A stretch of DNA of 42,573 nt, taken from positions 317,825 to 360,397 of the forward strand of contig DGSO01000028.1 in NCBI GenBank assembly GCA_002393945.1. Direction: 5' to 3'. Source of the DNA: Bacteroidales bacterium UBA4360 (GTDB lineage Bacteria > Bacteroidota > Bacteroidia > Bacteroidales > UBA932). Both the position numbers and the translations under genes were made by a program. This document shows, one piece after another, positions 1 to 7,723 of this stretch (the first letter of the stretch is position 1; every line of letters begins with the position of its first letter). Under the pieces are notes generated by a model. It searched no databases. It was given only the letters and a program-made list of their open reading frames with translations, and was not told where the DNA came from.

Positions 1-22
1 TTTGGCATAGTTTAAACAGCGC

Positions 23-66
23 CAAACCACCAAAAACGCCCTCCCAAAGCCAAAAGTGGTGGTTTG
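23..66. repeat. 10-bp inverted repeat, upstream of cdaA
   Basis: CAAACCACCA at 23-32 is the exact reverse complement of TGGTGGTTTG at 57-66, with a 24-base loop. It has no T-run, so it is a weak candidate for a terminator of whatever lies upstream, or for a protein-binding palindrome. Nothing else is recognisable at 1-70. Confidence 0.35.
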
Positions 67-74
67 CGTGTATC

Positions 75-106
75 CGCCCCGGCCGTCAGAGTCCACGCCC
101 CGGCCG
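75..106. repeat. Direct repeat CGCCCCGGCCG x2, 21-bp period
   Basis: The 11-mer CGCCCCGGCCG occurs at 75-85 and again at 96-106. The 21-bp period would put both copies on the same face of the helix. They lie about 40-70 bp upstream of the cdaA -7 element, the usual place for an activator site. A regulatory role is inferred. Confidence 0.35.
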
Positions 107-144
107 CCAATCCCCCCGGCTACCAATATATGACAAAAAATGCT

Positions 145-152
145 TACCTTTG
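145..152 (+). promoter_or_regulatory. -7 element of cdaA promoter
   Basis: TACCTTTG matches the Bacteroidota -7 consensus TAnnTTTG. No TTTG is seen about 20 bp upstream. The expected start of transcription (about 5-7 bases past the final G) falls at 157-159, on the ATG of cdaA, so the mRNA may be leaderless or nearly so. Confidence 0.6.
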
Positions 153-158
153 CAGACT

Positions 159-968
159 ATGATTAAAGTGCTGGGCATATTCGGGTTCCTGAGTTTCAGT
201 TTCGTAGACCTGCTGGACATTGTGATGGTGGCAGCCATCCTGTTTTTCCTGATCAGAGGTGTGCGGAAAGACACGTCGGTGCTTAATATCCTGCTGGTGC
301 TTGCGGTACTGCTGCTGCTCCAGACAGTTGTTAACGCCCTTGGCATGCGCATGATGACGGCGCTCATGAACGCCCTTCTGGATGTGGGCGTGCTGGCGCT
401 CATCATTATCTTCCAGCCGGAAATCCGCCATCTCCTTAACCGCCTTGCCGTAACTTCAGGCATCACCAGGAGGACGGGAGAGCTATTCAACAGGCTGTTC
501 GGCGTGAAGGAGGAGAAAATGGGGAGCCATTCGGTGGAGGAGCTTGGAGAGGCCGTCCGCGCCATGAGCGCAGAGAAGACAGGTGCGCTCATAGTCCTGC
601 AGCACAAGACGTCAATGGAAGAGTACATTGCTACGGGAGACAAGTTCGAAGCGGAGATCAACCGCCGCCTCATCATGAACATCTTTTTCAAGAACTCCCC
701 GCTGCATGACGGAGCAATGATAATAGTGGGCAACCATATAGCGGCGGCACGCTGCCAGCTGCCCATGACCAACCGCACGGACATTCCCGCACACTACGGA
801 ATGCGCCACAGGGCGGCAATCGGCCTTACGGAAGATACCGATGCAGACGTGCTGGTGGTGTCGGAGGAAACGGGTAACGTGAGCTTTGTGCGCGGCGGCG
901 AAATCACCACCGTGCAGGACATGAAGCAGCTCAGGACCCTTCTGGTGAGCATAATGGAGGAGGAATAA
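159..968 (+). CDS. cdaA: Diadenylate cyclase CdaA (c-di-AMP synthase)
   Basis: Makes the second messenger c-di-AMP from two ATP at the inner membrane. The 269-aa protein has three N-terminal membrane helices (about residues 4-33, 41-62, 65-80) followed by a DisA_N cyclase domain. The two family signatures are present: the DGA motif (D184-G185-A186 in SPLHDGA) and the RHR motif (R216-H217-R218 in RHRAAIGL). Length and order fit CdaA/DacA rather than DisA. A TTG at 150 could extend the frame by three residues, but it overlaps the -7 promoter element, so ATG 159 is preferred. The stop overlaps the mutS2 start as TAATG, implying translational coupling. In Bacteroides the gene usually follows folP, which would lie left of the window. 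Confidence 0.93.
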   Translation: MIKVLGIFGFLSFSFVDLLDIVMVAAILFFLIRGVRKDTSVLNILLVLAVLLLLQTVVNALGMRMMTALMNALLDVGVLALIIIFQPEIRHLLNRLAVTSGITRRTGELFNRLFGVKEEKMGSHSVEELGEAVRAMSAEKTGALIVLQHKTSMEEYIATGDKFEAEINRRLIMNIFFKNSPLHDGAMIIVGNHIAAARCQLPMTNRTDIPAHYGMRHRAAIGLTEDTDADVLVVSEETGNVSFVRGGEITTVQDMKQLRTLLVSIMEEE

Positions 969-3484
969 TGACAGACGCAAGGCTTGAGGCAAAACTTGGA
1001 TTCGACAGGGTAAGGGCGGCAATCGAGGCCCGGTGCTCTACCGATTACGCATCGGCAAGAGTGGAGGGGGAGGAGTTCTGTACGGACCCTGAAGAGATTC
1101 ACCGCCGTCACCTCCTTGCCGACGAAATGCGCCTCATCCTCATGTTCGAGGACGCCTTCCCCACGAGCGGCTATATCGACGCGATTCCCTTCCTGAAGCC
1201 TATCGCCGAAAGGGGCACCATCGACCTTCTCTCCCTTGGAAAGCTGCGCACCCTGCTGGATACGCTGAAAAAGGCCCTGGGCTTCTTCCACAGCGTGAAG
1301 GAAGGCATCTATCCCAACCTTCAGCATCTGGCAAGCGGGCTCATGGTTCCGCAGGCGGTGAAGCTGAGGATAGACTCCATCCTGGACAGGCACGGGGAAA
1401 TCAAGGATACGGCTTCTGACGAGCTCTACAGCATTCGCCGCAACATCCGCGACAAGGAAACCGGCATGTCCAAGAGGATGAACGCCATCCTCGCGAAGGC
1501 CCGCCAGGACGGCCTGGTAGATGCCGATGCAGGCGTCGCCCTACGCGACGGCAAGATGCTCATCCCGGTGCCATCGGCAAAGAAAAAGAGCTTCCCGGGC
1601 TTCATTTACGATGAATCGGCAACGGGAAAGACCACCTTCATCGAACCGGCCGAGATTGTCGCCCTGGAGAACGAAATCCAGGAGCTGCGCTTTGCCGAAA
1701 CCCGCGAAATAGCGAAGATTCTCTACGATTTTTCCGAGTTCCTGCGCCCCTTCGTGCCGGACCTTATCGACGGTGCAACGTTCATCGGCGAACTGGACTT
1801 CAACATGGCCAAGGCCTACGTCGCCCTGGACTACATCGCCGGCATGCCGATAGTCTCCGAGTCCGGAGAACTGGCCCTCCGCAAGGCCCGCCATCCGCTT
1901 CTGGAGGCATCCCTCCGAAAGGAGCACAAGACCATCGTCCCGCTTACGATAACCCTCACTCCCACAAAGAGGATACTTCTCATCTCCGGCCCCAACGCCG
2001 GCGGAAAGAGCGTCTGCCTCAAGACGGCCGGCCTCCTGCAGTACATGTTCCAGTGGGGCATGCTCATTCCCACCTCCGAAACTTCCGAGCTGCCGGTATT
2101 CAAGCGGATCATGGTCTCCATCGGCGACGACCAGTCCCTGGAGAACGACCTCTCCACCTACAGCTCCTTCCTTGCCGACATGAAATCCATGCTCGCCGAG
2201 GCCGATTCCGAAACCTTCATCCTCATCGACGAATTCGGCTCCGGAACAGAGCCCACGGCCGGCGGCGCCATTGCCGAGGCCATCCTCCACGCCCTTGACG
2301 AAAAGGGCGCCTACGGGGTGATCACCACCCACTACTCCAACCTCAAGGTCTACGCCTCCGGTGCCGATACCGGCGTCATCAACGGCGCCATGCAGTTCGA
2401 TGCCGCCACCGTGACGCCGCTCTTCCGCCTGGAAACCGGCCTCCCCGGCTCATCCTTCGCCTTCGAGATGGCCCGCAAGATGGGTCTCCCGGAAGCCATC
2501 GTCCATGATGCCGAAGAACGCGCCGGCGACAGCTTCGTTGGCATGGAGCGCAACCTCCGCAAAATTGCCCGCAGCCGCCGCGCCCTTGACGAAAAGCTCA
2601 CCCGCATCCGCGCTACTGACAAGACCCTGGAAGGCCTTACCGACAAGTACGAAAAAGAGCTCCAGGACATCAAGGACCAGCGCAAAGCCATTCTTGACGA
2701 TGCCAGGAAAGAGGCCGAAAAGATAGTGAAAAACGCCAATCGGCAGGTAGAAAGCACCATCCGCACCATACGCGAATCCCAGGCCTCGAAGGAGGAGACC
2801 AAAGAGGCCCGTGCCGAACTCCAGGGCTTCCTTGGCGCCCTTGCCGAAGGCCGCACCCGCCGCGACGCCTACATCGAAGGCAAGCTCAAGACCGTTCAGC
2901 AGCGCAAGGAACGTGACCTTTCCCGCAAGGTAAAGCGTGCCGATGGAGAAACCCTCCGTCAGATGGCAGAGAAGGAGGAAGCCGCCCGAAAGGAAGCGGC
3001 CTTCCGCAGCGCTCCGCTCAAGGTAGGGGAGAAGGTTCGGGTAAAGGACAGCGGCATGGTCGGCGAGGTCTCCAAGGTGAGTACGAAGGCAGTTACCATT
3101 ATTATAGGAAACATCAGTTCCAAGCTTCCGCTGGACCGCGTGGAACGCATAACCGCAGGGGAATTCAAGGCGGCTGCGCCCAAGGCCGCAGAACGTCCCC
3201 GCCAGGTGTATGATGCTGGTCTTCAGGAGCGTAAGGCTCACTTCTCCACAGAGATAGACCTCCGCGGAGAGCGCGTGAACGACGCTCTGGAGGCGGTGAT
3301 GAAATATGTTGACGATGCCATCATGCTGGGTGTCCCTTCGGTGCGGATTTTGCATGGTAAGGGAACTGGTGCACTACGGGAGGAAATCCAGAAATTCCTC
3401 AGGACTGTGCCCGGCGTAGCTTCCGCCCAGGATGAGGACATCCGCTTTGGCGGAAGCGGTGTAACCGTAGTAAAATTTGACTGA
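968..3484 (+). CDS. mutS2: MutS2 family ATPase/endonuclease with Smr domain
   Basis: MutS2 proteins suppress homologous recombination and, in Firmicutes, act on collided ribosomes; they are not mismatch-repair MutS. This 838-aa protein has the MutS core and clamp helices, a Walker A loop (GPNAGGKS, 341-348), Walker B (LIDE, 419-422), a long charged coiled coil (about 515-680), a KOW-like linker (about 680-735) and a C-terminal Smr nuclease domain (LRG around 765-767, HGKG from H796). All motifs are intact and the length is slightly above the usual 780-800. A strong GGAGGAGG at 956-963 lies four bases before ATG 968, and the start overlaps the cdaA stop, so cdaA and mutS2 should be one transcript. 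Confidence 0.95.
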   Translation: MTDARLEAKLGFDRVRAAIEARCSTDYASARVEGEEFCTDPEEIHRRHLLADEMRLILMFEDAFPTSGYIDAIPFLKPIAERGTIDLLSLGKLRTLLDTLKKALGFFHSVKEGIYPNLQHLASGLMVPQAVKLRIDSILDRHGEIKDTASDELYSIRRNIRDKETGMSKRMNAILAKARQDGLVDADAGVALRDGKMLIPVPSAKKKSFPGFIYDESATGKTTFIEPAEIVALENEIQELRFAETREIAKILYDFSEFLRPFVPDLIDGATFIGELDFNMAKAYVALDYIAGMPIVSESGELALRKARHPLLEASLRKEHKTIVPLTITLTPTKRILLISGPNAGGKSVCLKTAGLLQYMFQWGMLIPTSETSELPVFKRIMVSIGDDQSLENDLSTYSSFLADMKSMLAEADSETFILIDEFGSGTEPTAGGAIAEAILHALDEKGAYGVITTHYSNLKVYASGADTGVINGAMQFDAATVTPLFRLETGLPGSSFAFEMARKMGLPEAIVHDAEERAGDSFVGMERNLRKIARSRRALDEKLTRIRATDKTLEGLTDKYEKELQDIKDQRKAILDDARKEAEKIVKNANRQVESTIRTIRESQASKEETKEARAELQGFLGALAEGRTRRDAYIEGKLKTVQQRKERDLSRKVKRADGETLRQMAEKEEAARKEAAFRSAPLKVGEKVRVKDSGMVGEVSKVSTKAVTIIIGNISSKLPLDRVERITAGEFKAAAPKAAERPRQVYDAGLQERKAHFSTEIDLRGERVNDALEAVMKYVDDAIMLGVPSVRILHGKGTGALREEIQKFLRTVPGVASAQDEDIRFGGSGVTVVKFD

Positions 3485-3489
3485 AACTA

Positions 3490-3864
3490 ATGAACTTACA
3501 ACCAACTTCAAAACTGGGCATGCAAGGAGAGCAGATGGCCTGCGACTTCCTTGAAACCCGTGGTCACCACATTCTGGACCGCAACTGGCGGGGTGGCCAT
3601 CTGGAGATTGACATTGTGTCAGAAGCTCCGGACGGTGTCCATTTTGTAGAAGTCAAGGCGCGTACCGCCCCCGCATCGGCCCCCCTTGACAAACAGGTTA
3701 CCGCCATCAAGAAGAAGCGCATCTGCGCGGCGGCCCTGCAGTACCTGAACAGCCATTCCCTAAGCGGAAAAGAAGTGTTCTTCGACGTGGTCTCCGTCCT
3801 GTTTGACGGGGCTCAGACCATGCTCAAATACTATCCACAGGCTTGGATCCCCATGTTTACATAA
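3490..3864 (+). CDS. YraN family (UPF0102) predicted endonuclease-like protein
   Basis: A 124-aa protein of the YraN/UPF0102 family, which has a restriction-endonuclease-like fold related to Holliday junction resolvases; its cellular role is not firmly known. Visible motifs are the N-terminal LGMQGEQMACDFLETRG helix, the E-x-D of the metal site (HLEIDIV, about residues 36-42) and VEVKAR (about 52-58). The start lies five bases after the mutS2 stop, so it is probably the third gene of the cdaA operon. Three consecutive genes then concern nucleotide signalling or nucleic-acid transactions. No strong ribosome binding site is seen. Confidence 0.88.
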   Translation: MNLQPTSKLGMQGEQMACDFLETRGHHILDRNWRGGHLEIDIVSEAPDGVHFVEVKARTAPASAPLDKQVTAIKKKRICAAALQYLNSHSLSGKEVFFDVVSVLFDGAQTMLKYYPQAWIPMFT

Positions 3865-3873
3865 CCACACACT

Positions 3874-4650
3874 ATGACTATGAACAACCACAGATATTGC
3901 GTCATTATGGCAGACGGAACCGGTTCGCCCTATCAGCTGAGGCTTACCTATGACCGTTTCATTGATTTAGTACCATCGGACAACATAATAGTCGTCACCC
4001 TGGACAAATTTGCCGAAAGTGCCCGCCGTATCCTTCCGGAACTCCCCGCCGGTAATCTTCTTGTAGAACCGTTTGCACGTAAGACGGCACCCTGTATGGC
4101 CCTTGCGGCATATACGCTTCTGAAACGCGACCCCCTGGCCGTTCTCGTTGCAACCCCGTGGGACCTTGTAATCCGTGACCAGGAACTCTTCAACCGCACC
4201 GTTTCCGAGGCATTTGATTACGTAGAGCAGAACGACGTCCTCATGACCCTTGGCATCGTGCCCAAGACACCGGATGTGAACTTCGGTTACATCCAGGTCA
4301 AGGAAGGCCGCAACGCCCACCTCATGGCCGGTCCTCTTCAGGTAAAGACATTTACGGAAAAGCCCAGCGCAGAGCTTGCAGAGGTCTTCGTGCGCACCGG
4401 TGAGTTCTTCTGGAACAGCGGTATCTTCATCTGGAAGGCATCCACCATCGCCAAGGAAATGGAAACTTATGTCCCGGAGGTAACCGAACTCTTCCGCGGC
4501 TGGCAGGATCACATCACGGAGCCCGCCTTCGTAGAGCGCGCCTACTCCGAATGCCCCAAGGTCTCCCTCGACTACGGCGTCATGGAGCGCACCGCCCGCG
4601 CCTGGCTCTACCCCGCCCGCTTCGGCTGGGCCGACATCGACAGGCTATAG
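3874..4650 (+). CDS. Truncated, degenerate mannose-1-phosphate guanylyltransferase homologue
   Basis: Resembles Bacteroidales ManC-type enzymes (GTP + mannose-1-P to GDP-mannose) through YCVIMA near the N-terminus, TYDRF, FARKTAPCMA, LGIVPKTPDVNFGYIQV, FTEKPSAELAEVF, EFFWNSGIF and FGWAD. Two things are wrong. The nucleotide-binding signature normally reading GGxGSRFWPxSRxxxPKQF is gone: MADGTGSPYQL runs straight into TYDRF, an in-frame loss of roughly 20 residues. The protein also ends at FGWADIDRL after 258 aa, where relatives continue to about 350. The two acidic residues expected to bind metal (in TPWDL and GWAD) remain. It is therefore a pseudoenzyme or decaying gene still kept open. An alternative start is the ATG at 3880. 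It lies nine bases after the yraN-like gene. Confidence 0.8.
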   Translation: MTMNNHRYCVIMADGTGSPYQLRLTYDRFIDLVPSDNIIVVTLDKFAESARRILPELPAGNLLVEPFARKTAPCMALAAYTLLKRDPLAVLVATPWDLVIRDQELFNRTVSEAFDYVEQNDVLMTLGIVPKTPDVNFGYIQVKEGRNAHLMAGPLQVKTFTEKPSAELAEVFVRTGEFFWNSGIFIWKASTIAKEMETYVPEVTELFRGWQDHITEPAFVERAYSECPKVSLDYGVMERTARAWLYPARFGWADIDRL

Positions 4651-4734
4651 TTTTTTCAGGAGTTCGTTTATGCTCTGGCCGGCCGGCAGGTTGAGTCTTT
4701 TGCGAAGACGGTAGCGGGCCAGAGCTCCCTTCAA
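4645..4734 (-). pseudogene. Possible C-terminal gene remnant, minus strand
   Basis: The gap between the ManC-like gene and the GH2 gene reads on the minus strand as a plausible protein tail (ALARYRLRKRL, then NLPAGQSINELLKKL, then stop). The frame is closed by a stop near 4765, leaving only about 30-35 codons and no ATG; TTG at 4734 is the only nearby start. The stop shares the palindrome CTATAG (4645-4650) with the stop of the plus-strand gene. It looks like the stump of a deleted gene, but the family is not recognised and it could be chance. Confidence 0.3.
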
Positions 4735-4746
4735 TATTCTGATGAG

Positions 4747-6804
4747 ATGAAAACACTACTGGTATCAGTAATCGGCGCGCTCCTTTTGTGGAGCTGCGCT
4801 GAGTCTTTCCAGCGATATGTACCAGAGGGACAGACAGCCCTCGTGAAGTGGGAGTTTTCCAAGGACGGGAAGTCCTGGGAAAAGGTTATCGTGCCGCATT
4901 CATACAATGCCATCGACGGCCGCAGCGAATCATATTACCGCGGCAAGGCATGCTATAGGACCGACATCTCTATTGCCGATCCTTCCCGGCCGGCATACAT
5001 GGTCTTCGAAGGTGCCGCTCAGACGGCAAGGGTGTTCGTGAACGGAAAAGAGGCTTGTTATCACCGTGGCGGTTATACGGCTTTCACTGCCGATATTTCA
5101 GGCATGGTGAAGAAAGGAGCCAACGAGGTGATTGTTGAATGTGACAATACCGAAGACCTGGAGCTTATTCCGGTCAGTTCCGACTTCAACAAGAACGGCG
5201 GCCTCCACAACCCGGTGTGGCTGTATATACCTGCAGAAGATGCTTATTTTGATCCGGCGGCATTCGGCCCGTACAGGCTGCATGTGACGATGGGAGAGGT
5301 GTCGGCAAAAATGGCATCGGCAAGCGTTGAGGCATTCCTTCATGGAAGTGGCGATGTTACCCTAAAGGTCATTGATGCCGCAGGACAAACGGTCCTTGAG
5401 AAGGTGTCGGAGGCTGTTTCCGGTGATTATCGGCAGAAATTCACGTTGGAGAATCCACATCTTTGGGACGGTGTCGACGACCCTTATCTATATAAGGTGG
5501 AGATATCGGCAGGAAAGGACAAGGCTGTTACGGAGGTGGGATTCCGCTTCTTCTCTTTTGACAGGGATAAGGGCTTCTTCCTCAACGGGAGGTCGTATCC
5601 CCTGAGGGGCGTTTCCATGCATCAGGACATGCATCTCAAGGCTACCGCTCTCTCCAATGCCGATTTTGATGCCGATTATGAGACAGTGCGTGAGTTGGGA
5701 TGCAATTTCCTCCGCCTTGCTCATTACCCTCATAACGACTATGCCTTCCGTCTTTGTGATCGGATGGGAATAATCGTCCAGACTGAAATCCCCTGGGTGA
5801 ATATCTGCGGTGAAAGGGCCACGGAGGCGTATTTCGACAATATCCACAGCCAGATGAAGGAGATGATTACAAACCTGTACAACCATCCTTCAATTGTGTT
5901 CTGGGGCATGTGGAACGAGCTTGACAGCTGGGGAAACAAGGAACAGTTCCAGGGCAAGCTTGACGCCCGTAGGGTAGTGGACGAGACAGCCCGCCTCTAT
6001 GATTATGCCAAGACCCTGGACTCTACCCGTTTCGTGGGCCTCACGGATGACAGCATCTTCCGTCGGGATTTCTATACAGAACTCAAGGCCGATTATTATT
6101 CGGAAAACCGCTACTACGGCTGGTATTACACCTATGGAGATTTCTCTGGAATATCGGACGCGATGAACTGGATCCATGACAACATGGGCCGGGCGAACAT
6201 ATCGGAGTACGGCGTCGGCAACAACCCCTTCTGCCATACCTGGAAGGCCGATGATATCCGCAGATACAAGGACGATGCCCGCCATGTAGAGGAATATGCC
6301 AACCGTTCCCACGAGTCACATGCGCAGCAGATTGCCCGCATGCCCTGGCTTGGCTTCACTTCCCTGTGGATACTCTTCGATTTCCCCGTTGCCGACCGCC
6401 GCGAAGGCTACCTTGACAGCGCAGACGGCGTGAATTACGTTGAGAACCCGGACCGCATGTTCATGAACGACAAGGGCCTGGTTACCCGCGACCGCAAAAC
6501 GAAGAAGGATGTCTTCTACCTGTATAAAGCATGGTGGAACCATTCCGAGGAAACCGTTTATATTGCCGGAAAGCGTCTCGAAAAACGGCCCGAGGGTGAG
6601 GAATTCACGCTTACGGTATATTCCAACGCTTCATCGCTCAAGCTTTACGACAATGGCGCTTTGATTGCAGAGAAGACAGCTTCCGGTGAAGATACCGGTG
6701 TTATCTGGAAATTCTCCGGCCTGAAAGTAGGATCACGGGGAAGTACATTCACCGTGGTATCGGACACTGGCCGTTCTGACAAAGTGACATTCCAGGCGTT
6801 GTAA
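4747..6804 (+). CDS. Glycoside hydrolase family 2 lipoprotein (beta-galactosidase-like)
   Basis: A 685-aa exo-glycosidase. Residues 1-17 are a lipoprotein signal ending LLWSC, so the mature protein starts at Cys17 and is probably outer-membrane or periplasmic. The GH2 order is present: N-terminal jelly-roll sugar-binding domain (about 30-185), immunoglobulin-like domain (about 185-280), TIM barrel from NGRSYPLRGVSMHQDM, then a C-terminal beta domain. The acid/base is Glu391 in WGMWNEL and the nucleophile Glu487 in ISEYG; FLRLAHYPH is also typical. GH2 includes beta-galactosidases, mannosidases and glucuronidases, and the substrate cannot be fixed from sequence. There is no SusC/SusD pair nearby, so it is not in an evident polysaccharide utilisation locus. 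No promoter is seen just upstream. Confidence 0.9.
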   Translation: MKTLLVSVIGALLLWSCAESFQRYVPEGQTALVKWEFSKDGKSWEKVIVPHSYNAIDGRSESYYRGKACYRTDISIADPSRPAYMVFEGAAQTARVFVNGKEACYHRGGYTAFTADISGMVKKGANEVIVECDNTEDLELIPVSSDFNKNGGLHNPVWLYIPAEDAYFDPAAFGPYRLHVTMGEVSAKMASASVEAFLHGSGDVTLKVIDAAGQTVLEKVSEAVSGDYRQKFTLENPHLWDGVDDPYLYKVEISAGKDKAVTEVGFRFFSFDRDKGFFLNGRSYPLRGVSMHQDMHLKATALSNADFDADYETVRELGCNFLRLAHYPHNDYAFRLCDRMGIIVQTEIPWVNICGERATEAYFDNIHSQMKEMITNLYNHPSIVFWGMWNELDSWGNKEQFQGKLDARRVVDETARLYDYAKTLDSTRFVGLTDDSIFRRDFYTELKADYYSENRYYGWYYTYGDFSGISDAMNWIHDNMGRANISEYGVGNNPFCHTWKADDIRRYKDDARHVEEYANRSHESHAQQIARMPWLGFTSLWILFDFPVADRREGYLDSADGVNYVENPDRMFMNDKGLVTRDRKTKKDVFYLYKAWWNHSEETVYIAGKRLEKRPEGEEFTLTVYSNASSLKLYDNGALIAEKTASGEDTGVIWKFSGLKVGSRGSTFTVVSDTGRSDKVTFQAL

Positions 6805-6830
6805 CCATATCCCCTTACTGCGTTTTACCT

Positions 6831-6873
6831 CGTCCGGGCACGGAAACCCCTTGTTTCGTGTCCGGACGGGTGT
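6831..6873 (+). terminator. Hairpin 1 of a tandem palindrome pair; likely terminator of GH2 gene
   Basis: Arms 6831-6847 and 6853-6868 (CGTCCGGGCACG paired with CGTGTCCGGACG) form a long stem with one G-U pair and one bulge, followed by a T-rich run at 6871-6878. It can serve as a Rho-independent terminator. Confidence 0.65.
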
Positions 6874-6884
6874 TTTTTGACCGG

Positions 6885-6918
6885 TCCGGGCACGAAAATG
6901 GGCGTTTTCGTGTCCGGG
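6885..6918. repeat. Hairpin 2 of the tandem palindrome pair
   Basis: Arms 6885-6898 and 6905-6918 (CCGGGCACGAAAA paired with TTTTCGTGTCCGG) form a second stem whose sequence is nearly the same as hairpin 1, so the pair is a tandem duplication of one palindromic unit. Between 6919 and the rplC promoter nothing else is recognised. Confidence 0.6.
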
Positions 6919-6988
6919 GAGAGAATTCGCGGGGCGGAGGGAGGTGTTTTGAGGGACGGAAGTTCTGTTTAAAACTTTGTTCATAAGT

Positions 6989-7020
6989 TTTGGTAAATCA
7001 AAGTTTTATTCGTATCTTTG
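6989..7020 (+). promoter_or_regulatory. Promoter of the rplC operon
   Basis: TTTG at 6989-6992 and TATCTTTG at 7013-7020 with a 20-bp spacer match the Bacteroidota -33/-7 promoter. Transcription should start near 7026, giving a leader of about 70 bases before rplC. Confidence 0.8.
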
Positions 7021-7094
7021 CGGTCCGCAATTGTGCCCAAGAGGCCTACAATGCGTAGTAAAGTATTAAGTAACAATTATTTAACATTCAACCA

Positions 7095-7721
7095 ATGCCT
7101 GGTTTAATTGGAAAGAAAGTCGGAATGATTTCCGTCTTCGGTGCTGATGGAAAGAATATTCCATGCACCGTCATCGAGGCTGGTCCGTGTGTTGTCACGC
7201 AGGTTCGCACTGTTGAAACCGATGGTTACGAAGCAGTTCAGCTTGCCTATGACGAAAAGAAAGAGAAACGCACCAGCGCGGCCCTCAAGGGTCATTTTGA
7301 GAAGGCAGGAACTACCCCTAAGAAGAAGCTTGTGGAATTCCCCGCAGACTTCCAGGGTGAGCTCAAGCTCGGAGACACCGTCACCCTCGCAGACGTCATC
7401 ACTGACGATGTGAAGTTCGTTGACGTAGTTGGTACCTCCAAGGGTAAGGGCTTCCAGGGCGTAGTGAAGCGCCACGGCTTTGCCGGCGTGGGCGGGGAAA
7501 CCCACGGCCAGCACAACAGGCTCCGTCACCCTGGTTCCATGGGTGCATCATCCTGGCCGTCACGTGTTTTCCCTGGCATGCGTATGGCAGGCCATATGGG
7601 CAACGAGAGAGTTAAGGTCTTCAATCTTGAGGTTCTCAAGGTAGATGCCGAAAACAACATGCTCGTCATCAAGGGTTCCGTTCCCGGAGCCAAGGGTTCT
7701 TATGTTATTCTGGAGGCTTAA
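7095..7721 (+). CDS. rplC: Ribosomal protein uL3
   Basis: A 208-aa uL3 of the large subunit, one of the first proteins to bind 23S rRNA. It starts with MPGLIGKKVGM and contains the conserved loop that reaches the peptidyl-transferase centre (HGFAGVGGETHGQHNRLRHPGSMGASS, read here in two parts around residues 126-152). It is the first gene of its operon here, directly behind its own promoter. In most bacteria rpsJ (uS10) precedes it; here a GH2 gene and a palindrome-rich gap do. ATG 7095 is preceded by an AT-rich leader without a clear Shine-Dalgarno, as is common in this phylum. Confidence 0.97.
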   Translation: MPGLIGKKVGMISVFGADGKNIPCTVIEAGPCVVTQVRTVETDGYEAVQLAYDEKKEKRTSAALKGHFEKAGTTPKKKLVEFPADFQGELKLGDTVTLADVITDDVKFVDVVGTSKGKGFQGVVKRHGFAGVGGETHGQHNRLRHPGSMGASSWPSRVFPGMRMAGHMGNERVKVFNLEVLKVDAENNMLVIKGSVPGAKGSYVILEA

Positions 7722-7723
7722 TT

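Noticed and set aside
1..144. Search for the end of folP or another gene before cdaA
   Set aside because: No frame on either strand gives a recognisable protein end; the stretch looks intergenic.
7051..7107. 18-codon upstream frame overlapping the rplC start, considered as a leader peptide
   Set aside because: The ATG has only a weak AGAGG before it and the peptide has no regulatory codon run; chance is as likely.
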